64,000 nt of DNA. Source: Arenicola marina. Lineage: Eukaryota > Annelida > Polychaeta > Arenicolidae. The position numbers and the translations under genes were made by a program. Positions 10,261 to 20,340 of the stretch are shown here, piece by piece. The stretch is taken from assembly GCA_964019135.1 (NCBI GenBank), contig OZ025263.1, forward strand, positions 25,109,639-25,173,638. Reading direction: 5' to 3'. The stretch's first letter is position 1. The number at the start of each line of letters is the position of its first letter. The notes under the pieces are model-generated. The model worked only from the letters and a program-made list of their open reading frames with translations, was not told the DNA's origin and searched no databases.

Positions 10261-10600
10261 CCCGACACCACCCTCCCTGGTACCCTCTCTCAACCGCCCC
10301 CACCCCCCCTTACCCGCCTTCCACCTCTGGTACCCTTCCTCAACCGCCCCCCCCCTCACCCGCACCTCTCCCCACCATACCCGCACACACAGCCGCCTTG
10401 CCATATTACCCTTACGCCCGTCAGCCACTTCTCTTCCCCCATACACGTCATACTCAGGTCCGGCTTTACCTGCTCCGCCCCCCTCCTTAACCATCCCTCC
10501 TTCACATTATATAGGGGACAACGTCCTCGCGCTAGCCTCCCTCTCCTCCTCTCTCCATCTTCCCATCAGCACTATTCTCTTTCCACTTTGACAAGCAATT
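10260..10600 (+). repeat. E5 pyrimidine-rich tract
   Basis: About 340 bp with a very strong C/T bias on the plus strand and many C runs. Counterparts lie at 18,210-18,400, 20,340-20,645, 44,645-44,945 and 57,575-57,870; unit 1 of the array has lost it. Proline/serine-rich frames of 60-150 codons here are composition effects. Such tracts can form triplex or i-motif DNA, which is general knowledge and not shown here. Confidence 0.75.
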
Positions 10601-10835
10601 GCGCACCACCAGTGAGCGTCCCTCATCACTAGGGGCCATTGGAAGCCATTGGAAGCACCAACTGGCAGACTCGCCTTGGCGCGTAGTGCCCACCCCGCCG
10701 TGTGATGGCGCTGAGCACGCAGCACTGACTCCACAACCGTCGGCATCGCCAGAGCAGCGTGGGAGGGGCGAAGAGGAGGGTGACAGGGTGGCGGGCGGCA
10801 GGGTCGCCTACAACCAGGTATAATTATGATATGAT
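10600..10835 (+). repeat. E6 module
   Basis: Matches 18,400-18,540, 20,645-20,820, 44,945-45,120 and 57,870-58,045. It carries CACTAGGGGCCATTGG, a short direct repeat GCCATTGGAAGCCATTGGAA, and TGGCGCT-AGCACGCAGCACTG. The right part (AGCAGCGTGGGAGGGGCG to the CCAGGTATAATTATGATATG segment) is shared with 12,590-12,690 and 18,850-18,960. Confidence 0.7.
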
Positions 10836-10839
10836 CCAA

Positions 10840-11200
10840 GGGCGGATCTGAATATAACAATGTTAAAATTAGGTCTGTGAATATCATTATATGTGAAGAA
10901 ATATTATAGATAATTATAAATATTACATTACACCTTTCTATCTATTGTCTCATATAATACAATATATCTGGATTGTTTTCCTCCATTTCCCCCTGTTGCT
11001 TAGTGAAATTTTGCAGTCTCCGCTCATTATAATGATGTCAGCTATAGTGCTAAGCGACCCACCATTATCTGTCGCCTTAGCAACCGGGCCGCCGCGCCAA
11101 GGAAATCAATGTGAGAAGCTCGAGGAAAGAAAATGTATAATTTCCTTCTCATCTCGGAAGAAAAAAAGGTAGATCAACAGGTGCAAGGTACTTACGTGGT
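10840..11200 (+). repeat. E1 module
   Basis: Pairs with 16,800-17,120. Shared segments are ATATTATAGATAATTAT, CATATAATACAA-ATATCTGGATT, CTCCGCTCATTATAATGATG and GGTAGATCAA-GGTGCAA. The two copies are clearly diverged. No coding signal is preserved in both. Confidence 0.7.
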
Positions 11201-11480
11201 AGGGACAAAAACGAGGATGGCGTCTGTCATACCACACCGCGAGGCTCATAATGGAAGTGTCATGGTTGACTAAATTAACCTAGAAACGTTTACATCTGTG
11301 TCATCAAATGTCACGTGGTACACATCGCCGCTCTGTCGGTTGGATTATATATAATGTTATATGTTACGTATAGAAGCGCATGGAGTCCGGGTAACCGGGT
11401 TGGTGGCAGGGCTGGGGGTGGGGGAGGGGTGGAGGGGGCGGGGTTGGGGACAGGGCGGCGAGGGTTAGGTGATTACTTCG
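11200..11480. other. single-copy spacer with G-rich tract
   Basis: I see no other copy of 11,210-11,390. At 11,400-11,470 there is a G-rich stretch (runs of three to five G) that could form G-quadruplexes. No gene is recognisable. Confidence 0.4.
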
Positions 11481-12265
11481 GTGAAACAGTCACATCCGGC
11501 AAGGCTACTGTTAAGACGGTCAGAATGTTACTACTCAGCAACCGATCATGGGTAACTGGGGCGGATCCGGGAATTTGGAAAGGGGAGAGTTTACTGAAAC
11601 TTTGTGACCGGGTGGGGGGGGGGGGGCGGGTCTAAACCGCCTCAGATAGTGATCTTCCTAAAAAAATGGAGGGGAGGCACGCTTCAGACGGTCCACATTG
11701 TGCATTGAAAATGGCATTCTTCCTCAAAAAGAGTGGGGGGGGGCTGGTAGGACCCCCTACACCCGCCCCCTGGATCTGCTCCTGGGTAAGACAATTCAGC
11801 ACAGCCTGCACGCAACGAACCACAGGAGGTGCCAGGGGCGGCCATCAGTGGCGCGGAGAAAACCTTCCCCTCTCATTTTTTCTAGACTAATGACGTTTTT
11901 CAAGGCGTAGAACCCCACCCCTGTCGTCCACAAATTGGTAAATTGGTGGATCCCCCGGTCGCAATTTGTTTAGAGCCCCACCCCACCTACCCACGCGGTC
12001 GCAAGATTTTTGTGGTCCCTCCCCACTTTTACAATTTCTAGATCGGTTACTGGGGAGCTGCCTCGCTCCTCACACTTTTTGTTTTTGTTATATTTTTGAC
12101 CGAATCTCGTCCAACTAGCGCTCCGTAACATTGTAAGTAGGAATCGTACAAATCGTATGGCTGCCATATCCTTATCATATCACATGGAATTGTGCATCGT
12201 CCCCTGTTTCGCAAACCCTAGGTCTTTAGGGTTAACTTGATGATCACCCCCCTGCCACCCGCTCC
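11480..12265 (+). repeat. E2 and start of E3, long copy
   Basis: E2 begins with CGGCAAGGCTACTGTTAAGACGG and is longer here than at 17,160. It includes two G runs, GGCGGATCCGGG, and a second half with CCCCACCCC-type runs, ending in the CTCGTCCAACTAGCGCTCCG segment and then GTTTCGCAAACCCTAGGTC of E3. It stops at about 12,245 and joins E6/E7 sequence. Frames of 60-106 codons here are by-products of G/C runs. Confidence 0.65.
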
Positions 12266-12700
12266 GTGTGGTCGCGCTCATCACGCAGAATTTTACCGCT
12301 GTTGTCGGCAAGGGGTAAAATTCAACATTCTTAAAAAACGATCAAATCAGCCGTAATTTCTTGCAAAATTTATAATTTTCAAAAATAAAACATACAACAT
12401 TGGAGCTCGGTGTATTTAATACAGCAAAAAACATCTTGTACCCTTTCTAAATTGTATAATTGTGACTGACCTTATGTGTTCTTAGGCTTAGGCTGGGTCC
12501 CGGCACTAATTTGTAGAAATTGTCCTATCAATTTGCGCAGCGCTGCCCTGGCGACGAAAGTAGGCGGCAACAGAGATTGCCCCACACCCGTCGCCATCGC
12601 TAGAGCAGCGTGGGAGGGGCGGAGCGGAGGGTGACAGGGTGGCTTGGGTCAGGGGCGCCTACAGCCAGGTATAATTATGATATGGTGTAATGTCCCATTG
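12266..12700 (+). repeat. E7 plus right part of E6
   Basis: Matches 18,500-18,960 almost throughout, including TTTACCGCTGTTGTCGGC, CAAATCAGCCGTAATTTC, GGCTTAGGCTGGGTCCC and GCAGCGTGGGAGGGGCGGAG, ending at ACAGCCAGGTATAATTATG. Both copies are followed by a 55-bp repeat array, so the junction is inherited. Confidence 0.75.
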
Positions 12701-12724
12701 CAACAGAATTCAGAGAAAACTCAT

Positions 12725-12910
12725 GACATGTTCAGGACCATCCAGCGGCGGACTTCAGCCCGTCCTTGGCTGCCGCCATGACATGTTCAGGACCATCCGG
12801 CTGCGGACTTCAGCCCGTCCTTGGCTGTGGCTAGGACATGGTCAGAACCATTGGGCTGCGGACTTCAGCCCGTCCTTGGCTGCGGCCACGACATTTTCAG
12901 GACCATAGGG
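12725..12910 (+). repeat. 55-bp minisatellite, three regular copies
   Basis: GACATG (GACATT in the last) recurs at 12,725, 12,780, 12,835 and 12,890, an exact 55-bp period. The monomer contains TTCAGCCCGTCCTTGGC and a GGACATG-TCAGGACCAT segment. As 55 is not a multiple of three, the 72-codon frame across it (12,690-12,908) is an accident of repetition. Confidence 0.9.
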
Positions 12911-13765
12911 GTGGGGACTTTCCTGGGCTCCACTAACGTCACAGATGTGCGAGACGTCAGTTTTTATGTGTAAGCCACCTGGAGATATATTGACCTCGTA
13001 TTGGTGTCAGTGCGTCGGGACCACTGATAAGGGGATGTAGCTTCTCTGTTTTATGCCCGCTCCACAATACGACCCATCCCGCCTTGTACCAATAAATCTT
13101 TCTGTGGTACCATCCCTCAATGACACGTATAGACCGCTGTGGACTTGTACTTAAAGTCGGGTTGTTGGTCTTTATGGAATCAGTAATTCATCTGTGAGTT
13201 GCAGTTTTTTCATTTATTTAACGTAAAGCCGGGATATTGTGGCACGTTTGCACATTATAAACAAACGTCAAACTGTCAGATGCCATTAACCATTTACGTA
13301 GTTTGACACAGCAGAAATATCAACGTAATAACAAAGTGGTCATACAGAATAAATAATGTCATTATACACAAGGAGACAAGCATATATCGTCATTACTTCT
13401 TACTAAGCTTCAAGCTAAAGATTATTTAATATATACTCGATACCGCAACCAAGGAAAAATATAGGTAAAACGTTCCACAATTGCAGGCTTATCACCATTC
13501 CTCCAGTCAATTTAAAACAAGGCGTTCTCTGGCCGCTTTCGTTATATAGGTCTTACTCCTGAAATTATAATGTAATCGATAACTTTTTGCAGCACTTCTC
13601 ATTATAAAGTGTTGCACAACCTCTATAATGATATCACATGCCTACCGGCCGGTGTATCGAATGGTGTGTATTTCTTGCTGCCTAACCGAGGCTACCAACT
13701 TGCACTCTTTTCTGCCCCTATCATAGTGCCTCATGTCGGGGAGTAAACCCCTATATCCAACAGCT
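12910..13765 (+). repeat. M module
   Basis: Pairs with 22,800-23,645 in order and orientation: ATCCCGCCTTGTACCAATA, CCATCCCTCAATGACACGTA, AACAAACGTCAAACTGT, a long AT-rich middle, and TTGCTGCCTAACCGAGGCT. Both copies lead into B, so 55-bp repeats, M and B travel together as one about 1.4-kb segment. I recognise no gene. Confidence 0.75.
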
Positions 13766-14243
13766 GAAAGCAAAAACAAGGGTAATATGAAGGAAGGGGG
13801 TCCCGCAGTTCCATGTCAGGAGAAAGAGTTGATGTGACCTTGCATGGCACGGAGCGATGACGTCACTGGTATGGATGTATAGGTCGGTCGGCTGGAGGCC
13901 GGCAACGACTCAGCCTGTGATTGGTGGCCAGAGACACGCGAGAGCTAACGACATGCCACATGCTGAACGTCACTTCGCATCAGTGGGCGACAACGCGCAG
14001 ATGCCTCTACCGCTACCGGCACGGCGCGCTCACCGCTCATATGTAATGATTTTTCTAGGCAGACGTGGTCACAACGGCACCATTGATGAACACTTCCACA
14101 ACACGATATTCTTGGCGTGGTCAAATGTCTGTGGCGCTGACGTCGTAAAACCATTGGCGGCGGCCAGTAAATATCGGATATGTTATGGTGGTTAATTTCA
14201 CCGAACAAATGAGGCTCGTGAGCTTAGTTGGCTTTAACGGCCA
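13765..14243 (+). repeat. B module, forward
   Basis: Starts near AACAAGGGTAATATGAAGG, carries a perfect TGACGTCA at 13,858-13,865, GGTCGGCTGGAGGCCGGC and CACGCGAGAGCTAACGACAT, and ends in GGCTTTAACGGCCACG, where it joins C. A 112-codon frame at 13,857-14,195 is not preserved in the copies at 2.6, 23.7 or 26.7 kb. Confidence 0.78.
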
Positions 14244-14244
14244 C

Positions 14245-14920
14245 GAGCAGCAGCTGTGGTTGACGTGAGTTTTCTGAAGTTCGATGATACAGCTCTGGTA
14301 ATGTAACTAAATATCACAATTTTTCTGGGATTGGAGGCGGTAGCACTGCTTAACTGTGATTTCTGGGTAATACGCATCATGACTTAACCCGTGACAAGGA
14401 TCCTCTTTGGTCAAGATGGTGGCCAAAGTTCAAAAGACAATCGTTTTTAATGGAAGAATGACGTAATTATTAGCCGTGCGGTCGTTTTCGGAACAGTGTG
14501 GTCTCTAGTCATTGAGAGGGTGGGATTCTTTTCATTGAACACGTAAACGCCATTTGACCCCAGCAATGTAGACATCTCCACAAAGTATCGATACGACCGG
14601 AGGGTGCAGTATAAAACCAAGGAGTTAATAGTATCATCCCTGTCTCCCCAATAATGGCCGGTGAGTTCGGATGCGGATGCGGAGGAGGGGTGGGGTCGTT
14701 AGTTACAGTTATGGCCATGGACATTGCTTTCCCCTGCGGGGAGGCAGGGATCGGGGTGTGAATGGTGCAAGGAGGACTCCTTCTCGGATCTCTCCTGTAG
14801 GTATATAGGGCTTCCACTCTCGCTGCTTCAGTTGCAGCCATGCGGCTCACACTGACCGACCTAAAACCACAAGAAATATCATCAAATGTCATGTATCACC
14901 TCAATAAGGAACTGATTTAT
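14245..14920 (+). repeat. C module, forward older copy
   Basis: Matches 33,693-34,440 and, inverted, 1,225-1,860. It holds TATAAAA at 14,610-14,616, an ATG 44 bp downstream of the T of TATA at 14,654, and AATAAG at 14,903-14,908 where the array copies have AATAAA. A 127-codon frame also runs antisense (14,892 to 14,509); it is interrupted in the 1.3-kb copy, so neither strand has a clear claim. Confidence 0.72.
14654..14761 (+). CDS. 35-codon frame of C module
   Basis: The peptide begins MAGEFGCGCGGGVGS and ends PCGEAGIGV. It opens with ATG in an acceptable context (AATAATGG) and stops at TGA 14,759-14,761. ATGGCCGGTGAGT at its start also contains a consensus splice-donor sequence, but no partner acceptor is convincing. 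I do not recognise the peptide. It may be a relic or chance frame under a promoter-like sequence. Confidence 0.18.
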   Translation: MAGEFGCGCGGGVGSLVTVMAMDIAFPCGEAGIGV

Positions 14921-15112
14921 TTTAATTGAAAATGGCGCTGTTTAGTGAAAGCCAAGGCTCGTTGCCCTCTGGCGTGTTTTGCTATGCTTGGCCGCCATGT
15001 GGGTGGATAATCTATTGTTATTAGTATTATCGCTCTCCACCTTCCTCTTTTGACCTTTATTGTTGTCACAACAGTCTCAACGGGAGATTTCCAAGCACCA
15101 CGAAGCGGGGAT

Positions 15113-15140
15113 CTCGGGTTAATAAGAGACAAAACCCGAG
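15113..15140 (+). promoter_or_regulatory. inverted repeat CTCGGGTT / AACCCGAG with AATAAG loop
   Basis: The arms at 15,113-15,120 and 15,133-15,140 are perfect 8-bp complements with a 12-nt loop starting AATAAG. The same arms occur at 34,533-34,560 where the loop starts AATAAA. It lies between C and the CRE array in both places. A 3'-end hairpin is possible; nothing shows it is transcribed. Confidence 0.5.
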
Positions 15141-15189
15141 CGAGGCGGTTAGAAAAGACCGAAAAATAAGACCAGATTCATGTTTCAAA

Positions 15190-15475
15190 TGATCTCTCAA
15201 TGATCATTGAGCCGAATGATCTCTGCAGCGCAATGTCCTGTGAGGACGGGAATCTCGGCGCTGTCCGCAGGGGATGAATCTCTGTAGCGTGACGTCACAA
15301 GGGGTTGAATCTCTTTATTGCGATGTCCTCAGGGGATGAATCTCTGTATCGTGACGTCAGCACGGGATGAATCTTTTTATTGCAATGTCCTCAGGGGATG
15401 AATCTCTGTATCGTGACGTCAGCACGGGATACATCTTTGCATAGCGATGTACTCATGGGATAAATCTGTTACCGA
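15190..15475 (+). repeat. CRE minisatellite, 62-bp dimeric period
   Basis: Perfect TGACGTCA palindromes lie at 15,290, 15,352 and 15,414, exactly 62 bp apart. Each 62-bp unit is two related about 31-bp monomers: one ends in GTGACGTCA, the other in AATGTCCTCA or GATGTCCTCA, both opening with GATGAATCT. The outer copies are degenerate. TGACGTCA is the classic CREB/ATF binding site in animals; binding here is inference. Confidence 0.88.
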
Positions 15476-15534
15476 TTTCGGAAGCGTTTTTAGCTTTATC
15501 ATCCGTTTCGTGTTCCCGGCATCACCAAATCGCC

Positions 15535-15660
15535 AGACTTCAGCCCGTCCTTGGCTGCAGCCAGGACATGATCGGAACCGTTGGACTGCAGATTGCAGGC
15601 CGTCCCTGGCTCAGGCCAGAACAGAACATGATCAGGACCATTGCGGTGCGGACTGCTGGT
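15535..15660 (+). repeat. 55-bp minisatellite, about two diverged copies
   Basis: Contains ACTTCAGCCCGTCCTTGGC, GCCAGGACATGATCGGAACC, then a second degenerate copy with GGCCAGAACAGAACATGATC. The same pair with the same degeneracy is found at 27,920-28,050 and 34,845-34,975, always between the CRE and the 38-bp arrays. Confidence 0.82.
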
Positions 15661-15724
15661 AACACAAAGGGCCTGAGTTGTTGTATTAACGCCCTCCCAG
15701 CGCCGGTTGTAGCACCCCTATATA

Positions 15725-16035
15725 CTTTGGTGACATGGGGTTACGGTCGCCTCGACCCCTGTGTTGGGTGACAGGGGGTGATGGCTGCCTCAACCCCTGT
15801 GTTGGGTGACATGGGGTGACGGCTGCCTTGAACCCTGTGTTGGGTGACATGGGGTGATGGCTGCCTTGATCCCAGTGTTGGGTGACATGGGGTGATGGTT
15901 GCCTTGACCCCTATGTTGGGTTAAATGGGGTGATGGTTGTCTTGACCACTGTGTTGGGTGACATGGGGGTGAGGGCTATCTTGACCCCTGTGTTGGGTGA
16001 CATTGGGTGACGGCTGCCTTGACCCCTGTGAATGC
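15725..16035 (+). repeat. 38-bp minisatellite, about eight copies, uninterrupted
   Basis: GTTGGGTGAC starts at 15,801, 15,839, 15,877 and (diverged) 15,915, an exact 38-bp period; the array runs from TTTGGTGACATGG to CTTGACCCCTGTGAATG. The monomer is TGTTGGGTGACATGGGG then TGACGGCTGCCTTGACCCC. In the macrosatellite units an about 175-bp foreign segment sits in the equivalent array, so this copy shows the unoccupied state. Confidence 0.9.
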
Positions 16036-16360
16036 ATGAAGATTGAGTAACGCATCTCCGGTTATATGATCATTGGGCGCGAAGCTGGGTCAGTGTTCGT
16101 GTATGGGTACACAAGTGGGTGGAGGGGGGGGGGATGTGAGGGGGGGGGGGAGAGGGGTCCGTGCCGCGATCTCATACCTGACACCGACTGACCGCCCAGA
16201 TGAATCTCCATCGAACAGAGATTGGAAACTTGGACATGATTTTATTAATGTTATTGTTGATGAATCCCGTTTTTGAAGCCATAATTGAGTTTGAAATTCA
16301 ATTGAGTTCACCCGGAAAAATCACTTGCGCGACAATATATGGAAACATATAATTATTGAA
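16035..16360. other. spacer with G runs
   Basis: Holds two long G runs (about 16,120-16,151) and otherwise unremarkable AT-rich sequence. The GTGAATGCATGAAGA segment at its start is shared with 29,357-29,371 just before J, so this is probably the left edge of J with an insertion. No gene seen. Confidence 0.4.
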
Positions 16361-16562
16361 AGCTCTCATCTTCTCCGCCAGTGCGAGTCGAGTCCGAATA
16401 CATCGTCACGCGGGAGTCCCCTTTTTTAGTGTCACAAGTGTTTAACTCAGGCGCTACCTACATCAATGCTCATGAGCCCCAGGTGGCTTTGAGAGATACA
16501 GACAGAAACCGCTCCCACCGAGACCCTTCATATCAGAGTGACGTTAATCCGACAGGTCAATG
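16360..16562 (+). repeat. J module
   Basis: Matches 29,378-29,584 closely: GAGTCGAGTCCG-ATACATCG, TCACAAGTGTTTAA, GGCGCTACCTACATCAATGC, GAGCCCCAGGTGGCTTT and ACAGACAGAAACCGCTC. Homology ends abruptly at TTAATCCG, where the array copies continue into the GC-rich K segment. A 60-codon frame is visible in both, starting at GTG here, with several residue changes. Confidence 0.72.
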
Positions 16563-16800
16563 AGTACAGTCAGCCCCACCCCCCACTCTCACCACACACA
16601 CCTACCTTCTCTTCCACTCCATGTTTCCCCGTGACGGTTTATTTATCTCTCCATCAACCCTCTGAATAAACCCCGGAATTGCTCTGTTCATTAGTTTTTG
16701 TTTCATTCCTTCAGTCAAGAAAGCTATAAACATATATGAATATAGGAAATGCAATTGCAGGCCGAGGCCGACAACATCAAACAATACCGATTACACAAAT
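16563..16800. other. single-copy spacer
   Basis: No other copy is seen in the window. It has a C-rich start and AT-rich end, with AATAAA at about 16,664-16,669 in no gene-like context. Confidence 0.35.
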
Positions 16801-17500
16801 ATAGCAATATCAGAATAAGGTATGTGAATACATTATATGCGATGGAATATTATAGATAATTATTAATCTATCACAATACAAGGTTCCATCTATTTTCTCA
16901 TATAATACAACATATCTGGATTCTTTTCCTAAATTTGCGCTTGTTTTTTTCGTGACATTTTGCATTCTCCGCTCATTATAATGATGTCAGCCGCAGAAGA
17001 AAGCGACCCCCATTGTCTGTCGTCTTGGCAACCGTGCCGCCAAGCCACGGATTCCCCGAAGTCAATGTGAAAAGGTCGATAAAAGAAAAGATTCCTCGGA
17101 AGAGAAACAGGTAGATCAATGGGTGCAACGTACTTGAGGGTAGGGGATTTCGTTCTCCCAGAGCCAACAGTGAAACGGTCACATGGGGCAAGGCTACTGT
17201 TAGGACAGCTAGTCAGAATGCTGCTACTCAACAACCGATACTGCGTAGTAAAGTCCGGCACAGGTCGTCAGGAGGGTGGCTGGGCCGGTTCCAAAACTAA
17301 AGCCGTTTGTTCCCCCCCCCCGCCCCCTCGCCCGCCTTCCCCCTCTCGTACCCTACCTCAATCGCCTACCCCCACACCCGCACCCCTCCCCACTCTTTTT
17401 GTTATATTTCTCACAGAATCTCGTCCAACTAGCGCTCCGTAACATTGTAAGTAGGAATCCTACAAATCGTATGGCTGCCATCTCCTTATCATATCACATG
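16800..17500 (+). repeat. E1 then E2, forward
   Basis: E1 (16,800-17,120) matches 10,840-11,200 and E2 (17,160-17,500) matches 11,480-12,170 and 7,590-8,030. The order E1, E2, E3 is as at 10.8-12.2 kb. A run of C at 17,310-17,325 and repeated CCCCTCGCCC-type text make proline-rich frames (17,119-17,506) that are composition effects. Confidence 0.72.
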
Positions 17501-17830
17501 GAATAGTGCATCGTCCCCTGTTTCGCAAACCCTAGGTCTTTAGGGTTAACTTGATGATCAGCATAAGGTGACGACTGGCCAAACGTCATGTTGCGCTATC
17601 AGTGACAAACAAGTGTGGAATTTGAAGTTATTCAAACTACTGTCAAGTTATGATTTTGCTATTCTATTTATTCTATGGAGCAAATGGTGTTATCTTACCG
17701 ATGTGTGTTGTAACCTGAATGACGTCCAACATTGCATGGACTTCACAATGACTTGCATAAACATGTACATAATAATACAGTAATTGCATAGTTATTAAGC
17801 CAACACGCGTGGGTCTTATAGTTCGTGATA
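17500..17830 (+). repeat. E3 module
   Basis: Contains GTTTCGCAAACCCTAGGTC, AAACAAGTGTGGAATTTG, TATTCTATGGAGCAAATGG and GATGTGTGTTGTAACCTG. The terminal palindrome of the 9.81-kb copy is reduced to CAACACGCGTGGG. Followed by E4. Confidence 0.75.
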
Positions 17831-18210
17831 TAAAGACAAGCTGCCCGCCCCACGCCTCATAACCCCCTCCCCCCTACACACACACACACACACACACACA
17901 CCCACACACCTTCCCAGCACCCTCGCGTTCGCCGTGGACAGAAGCAACCTATCCAGGCACATTTTTGTCAAATCACATTTACAGGTTATTGGTATATTTG
18001 TATAAGAAAACGACATTGTGTCTTGGGACACTGTATACAGCACGTCGAATAAACCTAAATGCGGAACAGATTAACTCTCAGTGGACTTATAAAGGTCAGC
18101 AAAATGAGGTGAATTGCGACTTAGCTTGGCGGCCATGTCAGGGAATCTGGGTAAAGGAGTGACCGGGTCTTGCAGCCTGTTTGTGCCGGCAGGACTCGCC
18201 TAGAGGGCCA
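17830..18210 (+). repeat. E4 module with (AC)n microsatellite
   Basis: Matches 9,840-10,260 and 20,130-20,340, ending at GGAATCTGGGTAAAGGAGTG and GGCAGGACTCGCCTAGAGG. An (AC)n run of about 25 bases lies at 17,876-17,900 and is absent from the sister copies. Confidence 0.75.
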
Positions 18211-18400
18211 GACAGCACCTGCTCTGGTACCCTCCCTGGCCCCCATCTCCCCGCACCCGCTCACCTCCTCATGTACCCGCAAACCCCTCCGCCACACGTC
18301 AGCCATACCATGTTGCCCTTACCCCGACAGCCTCTTCCTGCACGCCATATCCAGGTGCGACTTTTACCCCCCCCCCCCCTCCTTCCCATTATATAGGCCG
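18210..18400 (+). repeat. E5 pyrimidine-rich tract, short
   Basis: C/T-rich plus strand with a C run near 18,368-18,381. About half the length of the tract at 20,340-20,645; the missing half suggests deletion here or expansion there. Confidence 0.7.
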
Positions 18401-18960
18401 TCCTTCAGCACTAGGGGCAATTGGAAGCCATTGGAGGCAGAGTCGCCATGGCGTGTAGCACTCGCTCCCGCCGTGTGGTGGCGCTCAGCACGCAGCACTG
18501 ACTTAACAAGCCAAACTCCCCGCACGGTGGCGCTACGCTTTTACCGCTGTTGTCGGCCCGGGGGCAAATTTCAAGATTCTTAAAAAACGGTCAAATCAGC
18601 CGTAATTTCTTGCAAAATTTAAAATTTTCAAAAATAAGACATGCAAATATCGAGCTTTGTATATTTAATACAGCAAAAAACATCTTGTACCCTTTCTGAA
18701 TTGTATAATTGTGTCTGAACTCTTTCTTTTCATCACTTGATACGGTGTTTTATTAGGCCTAGGCTGGGTCCCGGCACTAATTTGCAGAAATTGTCCTATC
18801 AATTTGCGCAGCGTTGCCCTGGCGAGGAAGTAGGCGGCAACAGAGATTGCTCCACAACCGTCGCCATCGCTAGAGCAGCGTGGGAGGGGCGGAGCGGAGG
18901 GTGACAGGGTGGCGTGGGTCAGGGGCGCCTACAGCCAGGTATAATTATGATATGGTCTAA
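18400..18960 (+). repeat. E6 and E7 modules
   Basis: E6 (GGCCGTCCTTCAGCACTAGG to the GCACGGTGGCGCTACG segment) runs into E7 (TTTACCGCTGTTGTCGG, CAAATCAGCCGTAATTTC, TTTAATACAGCAAAAAACAT) and ends with the same AGCAGCGTGGGAGGGGCGG to CAGGTATAATTATGATATG block as 12,590-12,690. Confidence 0.72.
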
Positions 18961-18984
18961 TCTTTGCAACATAATTCAGAGAAA

Positions 18985-19050
18985 ACCCATGACATGTTCA
19001 GGACCATCCGGCTGCGGACTTCAGCCCGTCCTTGGCTGCGGCTAGGACAT
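18985..19050 (+). repeat. 55-bp minisatellite, about one copy
   Basis: ATGACATGTTCAGGACCATC followed by TTCAGCCCGTCCTTGGCTGC and TAGGACATGGTC, then an abrupt change to E0. The sister place at 12,725 carries three copies before M, so this copy has been cut by rearrangement. Confidence 0.8.
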
Positions 19051-19850
19051 GGTCGATATACCTGACCGAAGTGCCTGGACGGGGAATGGGCCTACTTGTT
19101 TTTTATACTAACACCGGATGTGACTCTTATGTGGTTTCGTTGGACGCCGGTATCTATTGTTATTTAGCCTTAAGTAATTGAAGCATGTGTTCGTGATATG
19201 GGCAGGGTAACACTTTATGTTCTTATTGCGTCCCAGGGGAAATCGAAGCAAAACCGAGGGCACGAAATGAGACATCTGTGGAAGAGAGGATGTCGTAAGC
19301 TATTGATGTGGCCATGAATATTTAATGGATACATAAATGCATGTTTTAATGTCTTTACTACAGAACGTATGAGGCAAACAGGTCAATGAGTACTCTCGCT
19401 GGCCGCCCGAACTTGCTACCATCGGGAACTACAAAGCATTGATGAAGGGAATGCGTTTTGCTTCAGCGTTCCATCGGGCGGATTGTGGTTCTTACAATTA
19501 AAGATTTATTACTATTACTATTGTTAATGAGCGAGTGGTTGGTGACTATTATCGGCGCCCATTTTGATCAGTACGGTCGCTTGTTTATCGTCATAAACCT
19601 CGCTTATGTCCCATTCGCCCGACGGCGTCCCTTTTGCCCCGCTAGGAATGGACTAGGAAACTCGAACGAACTCAAATTTGAATTCGAACTATCCAGCACA
19701 TTAACACGAACGATCAAAGATATGAACTAAAGTGATCCAAAATGTTAACTCGAACGATCCAAATTTTTAATTCAAATGATCCAAAAATATAGCTCAAAAG
19801 GAAAACTGGCCGTTTATTGCACAAGGCAGACATTTTTCACCGTTAGAGTT
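19051..19850 (+). repeat. E0 and leucine-rich-frame segment
   Basis: Matches 31,120-31,905 very well and 6,430-7,300 less well. It includes GGGAATGGGCCTACTT, AATATTTAATGG-TACATAAATGC, a 90-codon frame region with seven consecutive leucines, and a short 22-bp minisatellite (19,670-19,790). The frame begins at TTG in this copy and its residues vary between copies, so I treat it as a by-product. Confidence 0.75.
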
Positions 19851-20340
19851 ACCCTTGTTTCGCAAACCCTAGGTCATTAGAGTTAACTTTATGATCAGCA
19901 TAAGGTGACGACTGGCCAAACGTGATTTTGTGTTGTCAGTGACAAACAAGTGTGGAATTTAAAGTGATTCAAACTACAGTTAATTTATGATTCTTCTATT
20001 CTATTTATTCTATGGAGCACATGGTGTCACCTTACCGATGTGTGTTGTAACAAGAATGACATCCAGTATTTCATGGATTTCACAATGACTTGCATCGGCA
20101 TGTATATAATATTACAATAATTGCATAGTTTGTAGAGCTGCTTAATTGCGTCTCTGAACACGTTCACAGCACTTCGATTAAACCTAAATACAGAACCGAT
20201 TAACTCCGAGTGCATTTATAATGGTCAGCAAAATGAGGTGAATTGCGATTTAACCTGGCGGCCATGTCAGGGAATCTGGGTAAAGGAGTGACCGGGTCTT
20301 GCAGCCTGTTTGTGCCGGCAGGACTCGCCTAGAGGGCCCG
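19850..20340 (+). repeat. E3 and E4 modules
   Basis: E3 (CCCTTGTTTCGCAAACCCTA to TTGCATAGTTTGTA) and E4 (GTCTCTGAACACGTTCACAG to GGACTCGCCTAGAGGG). This stretch and 19,051-19,850 are the closest relatives in the window of unit positions 31,120-32,390, indicating that the macrosatellite arose from this local sequence type. Confidence 0.78.

Noticed and set aside
10183-10632. Proline-rich protein of about 149 codons
   Set aside because: Comes from the C/T tract; frames on both strands and in two phases are equally open.
14509-14892. 127-codon ATG frame antisense to C
   Set aside because: It opposes the TATA and AATAAA signals and is interrupted in the related copy at 1.2-1.6 kb.
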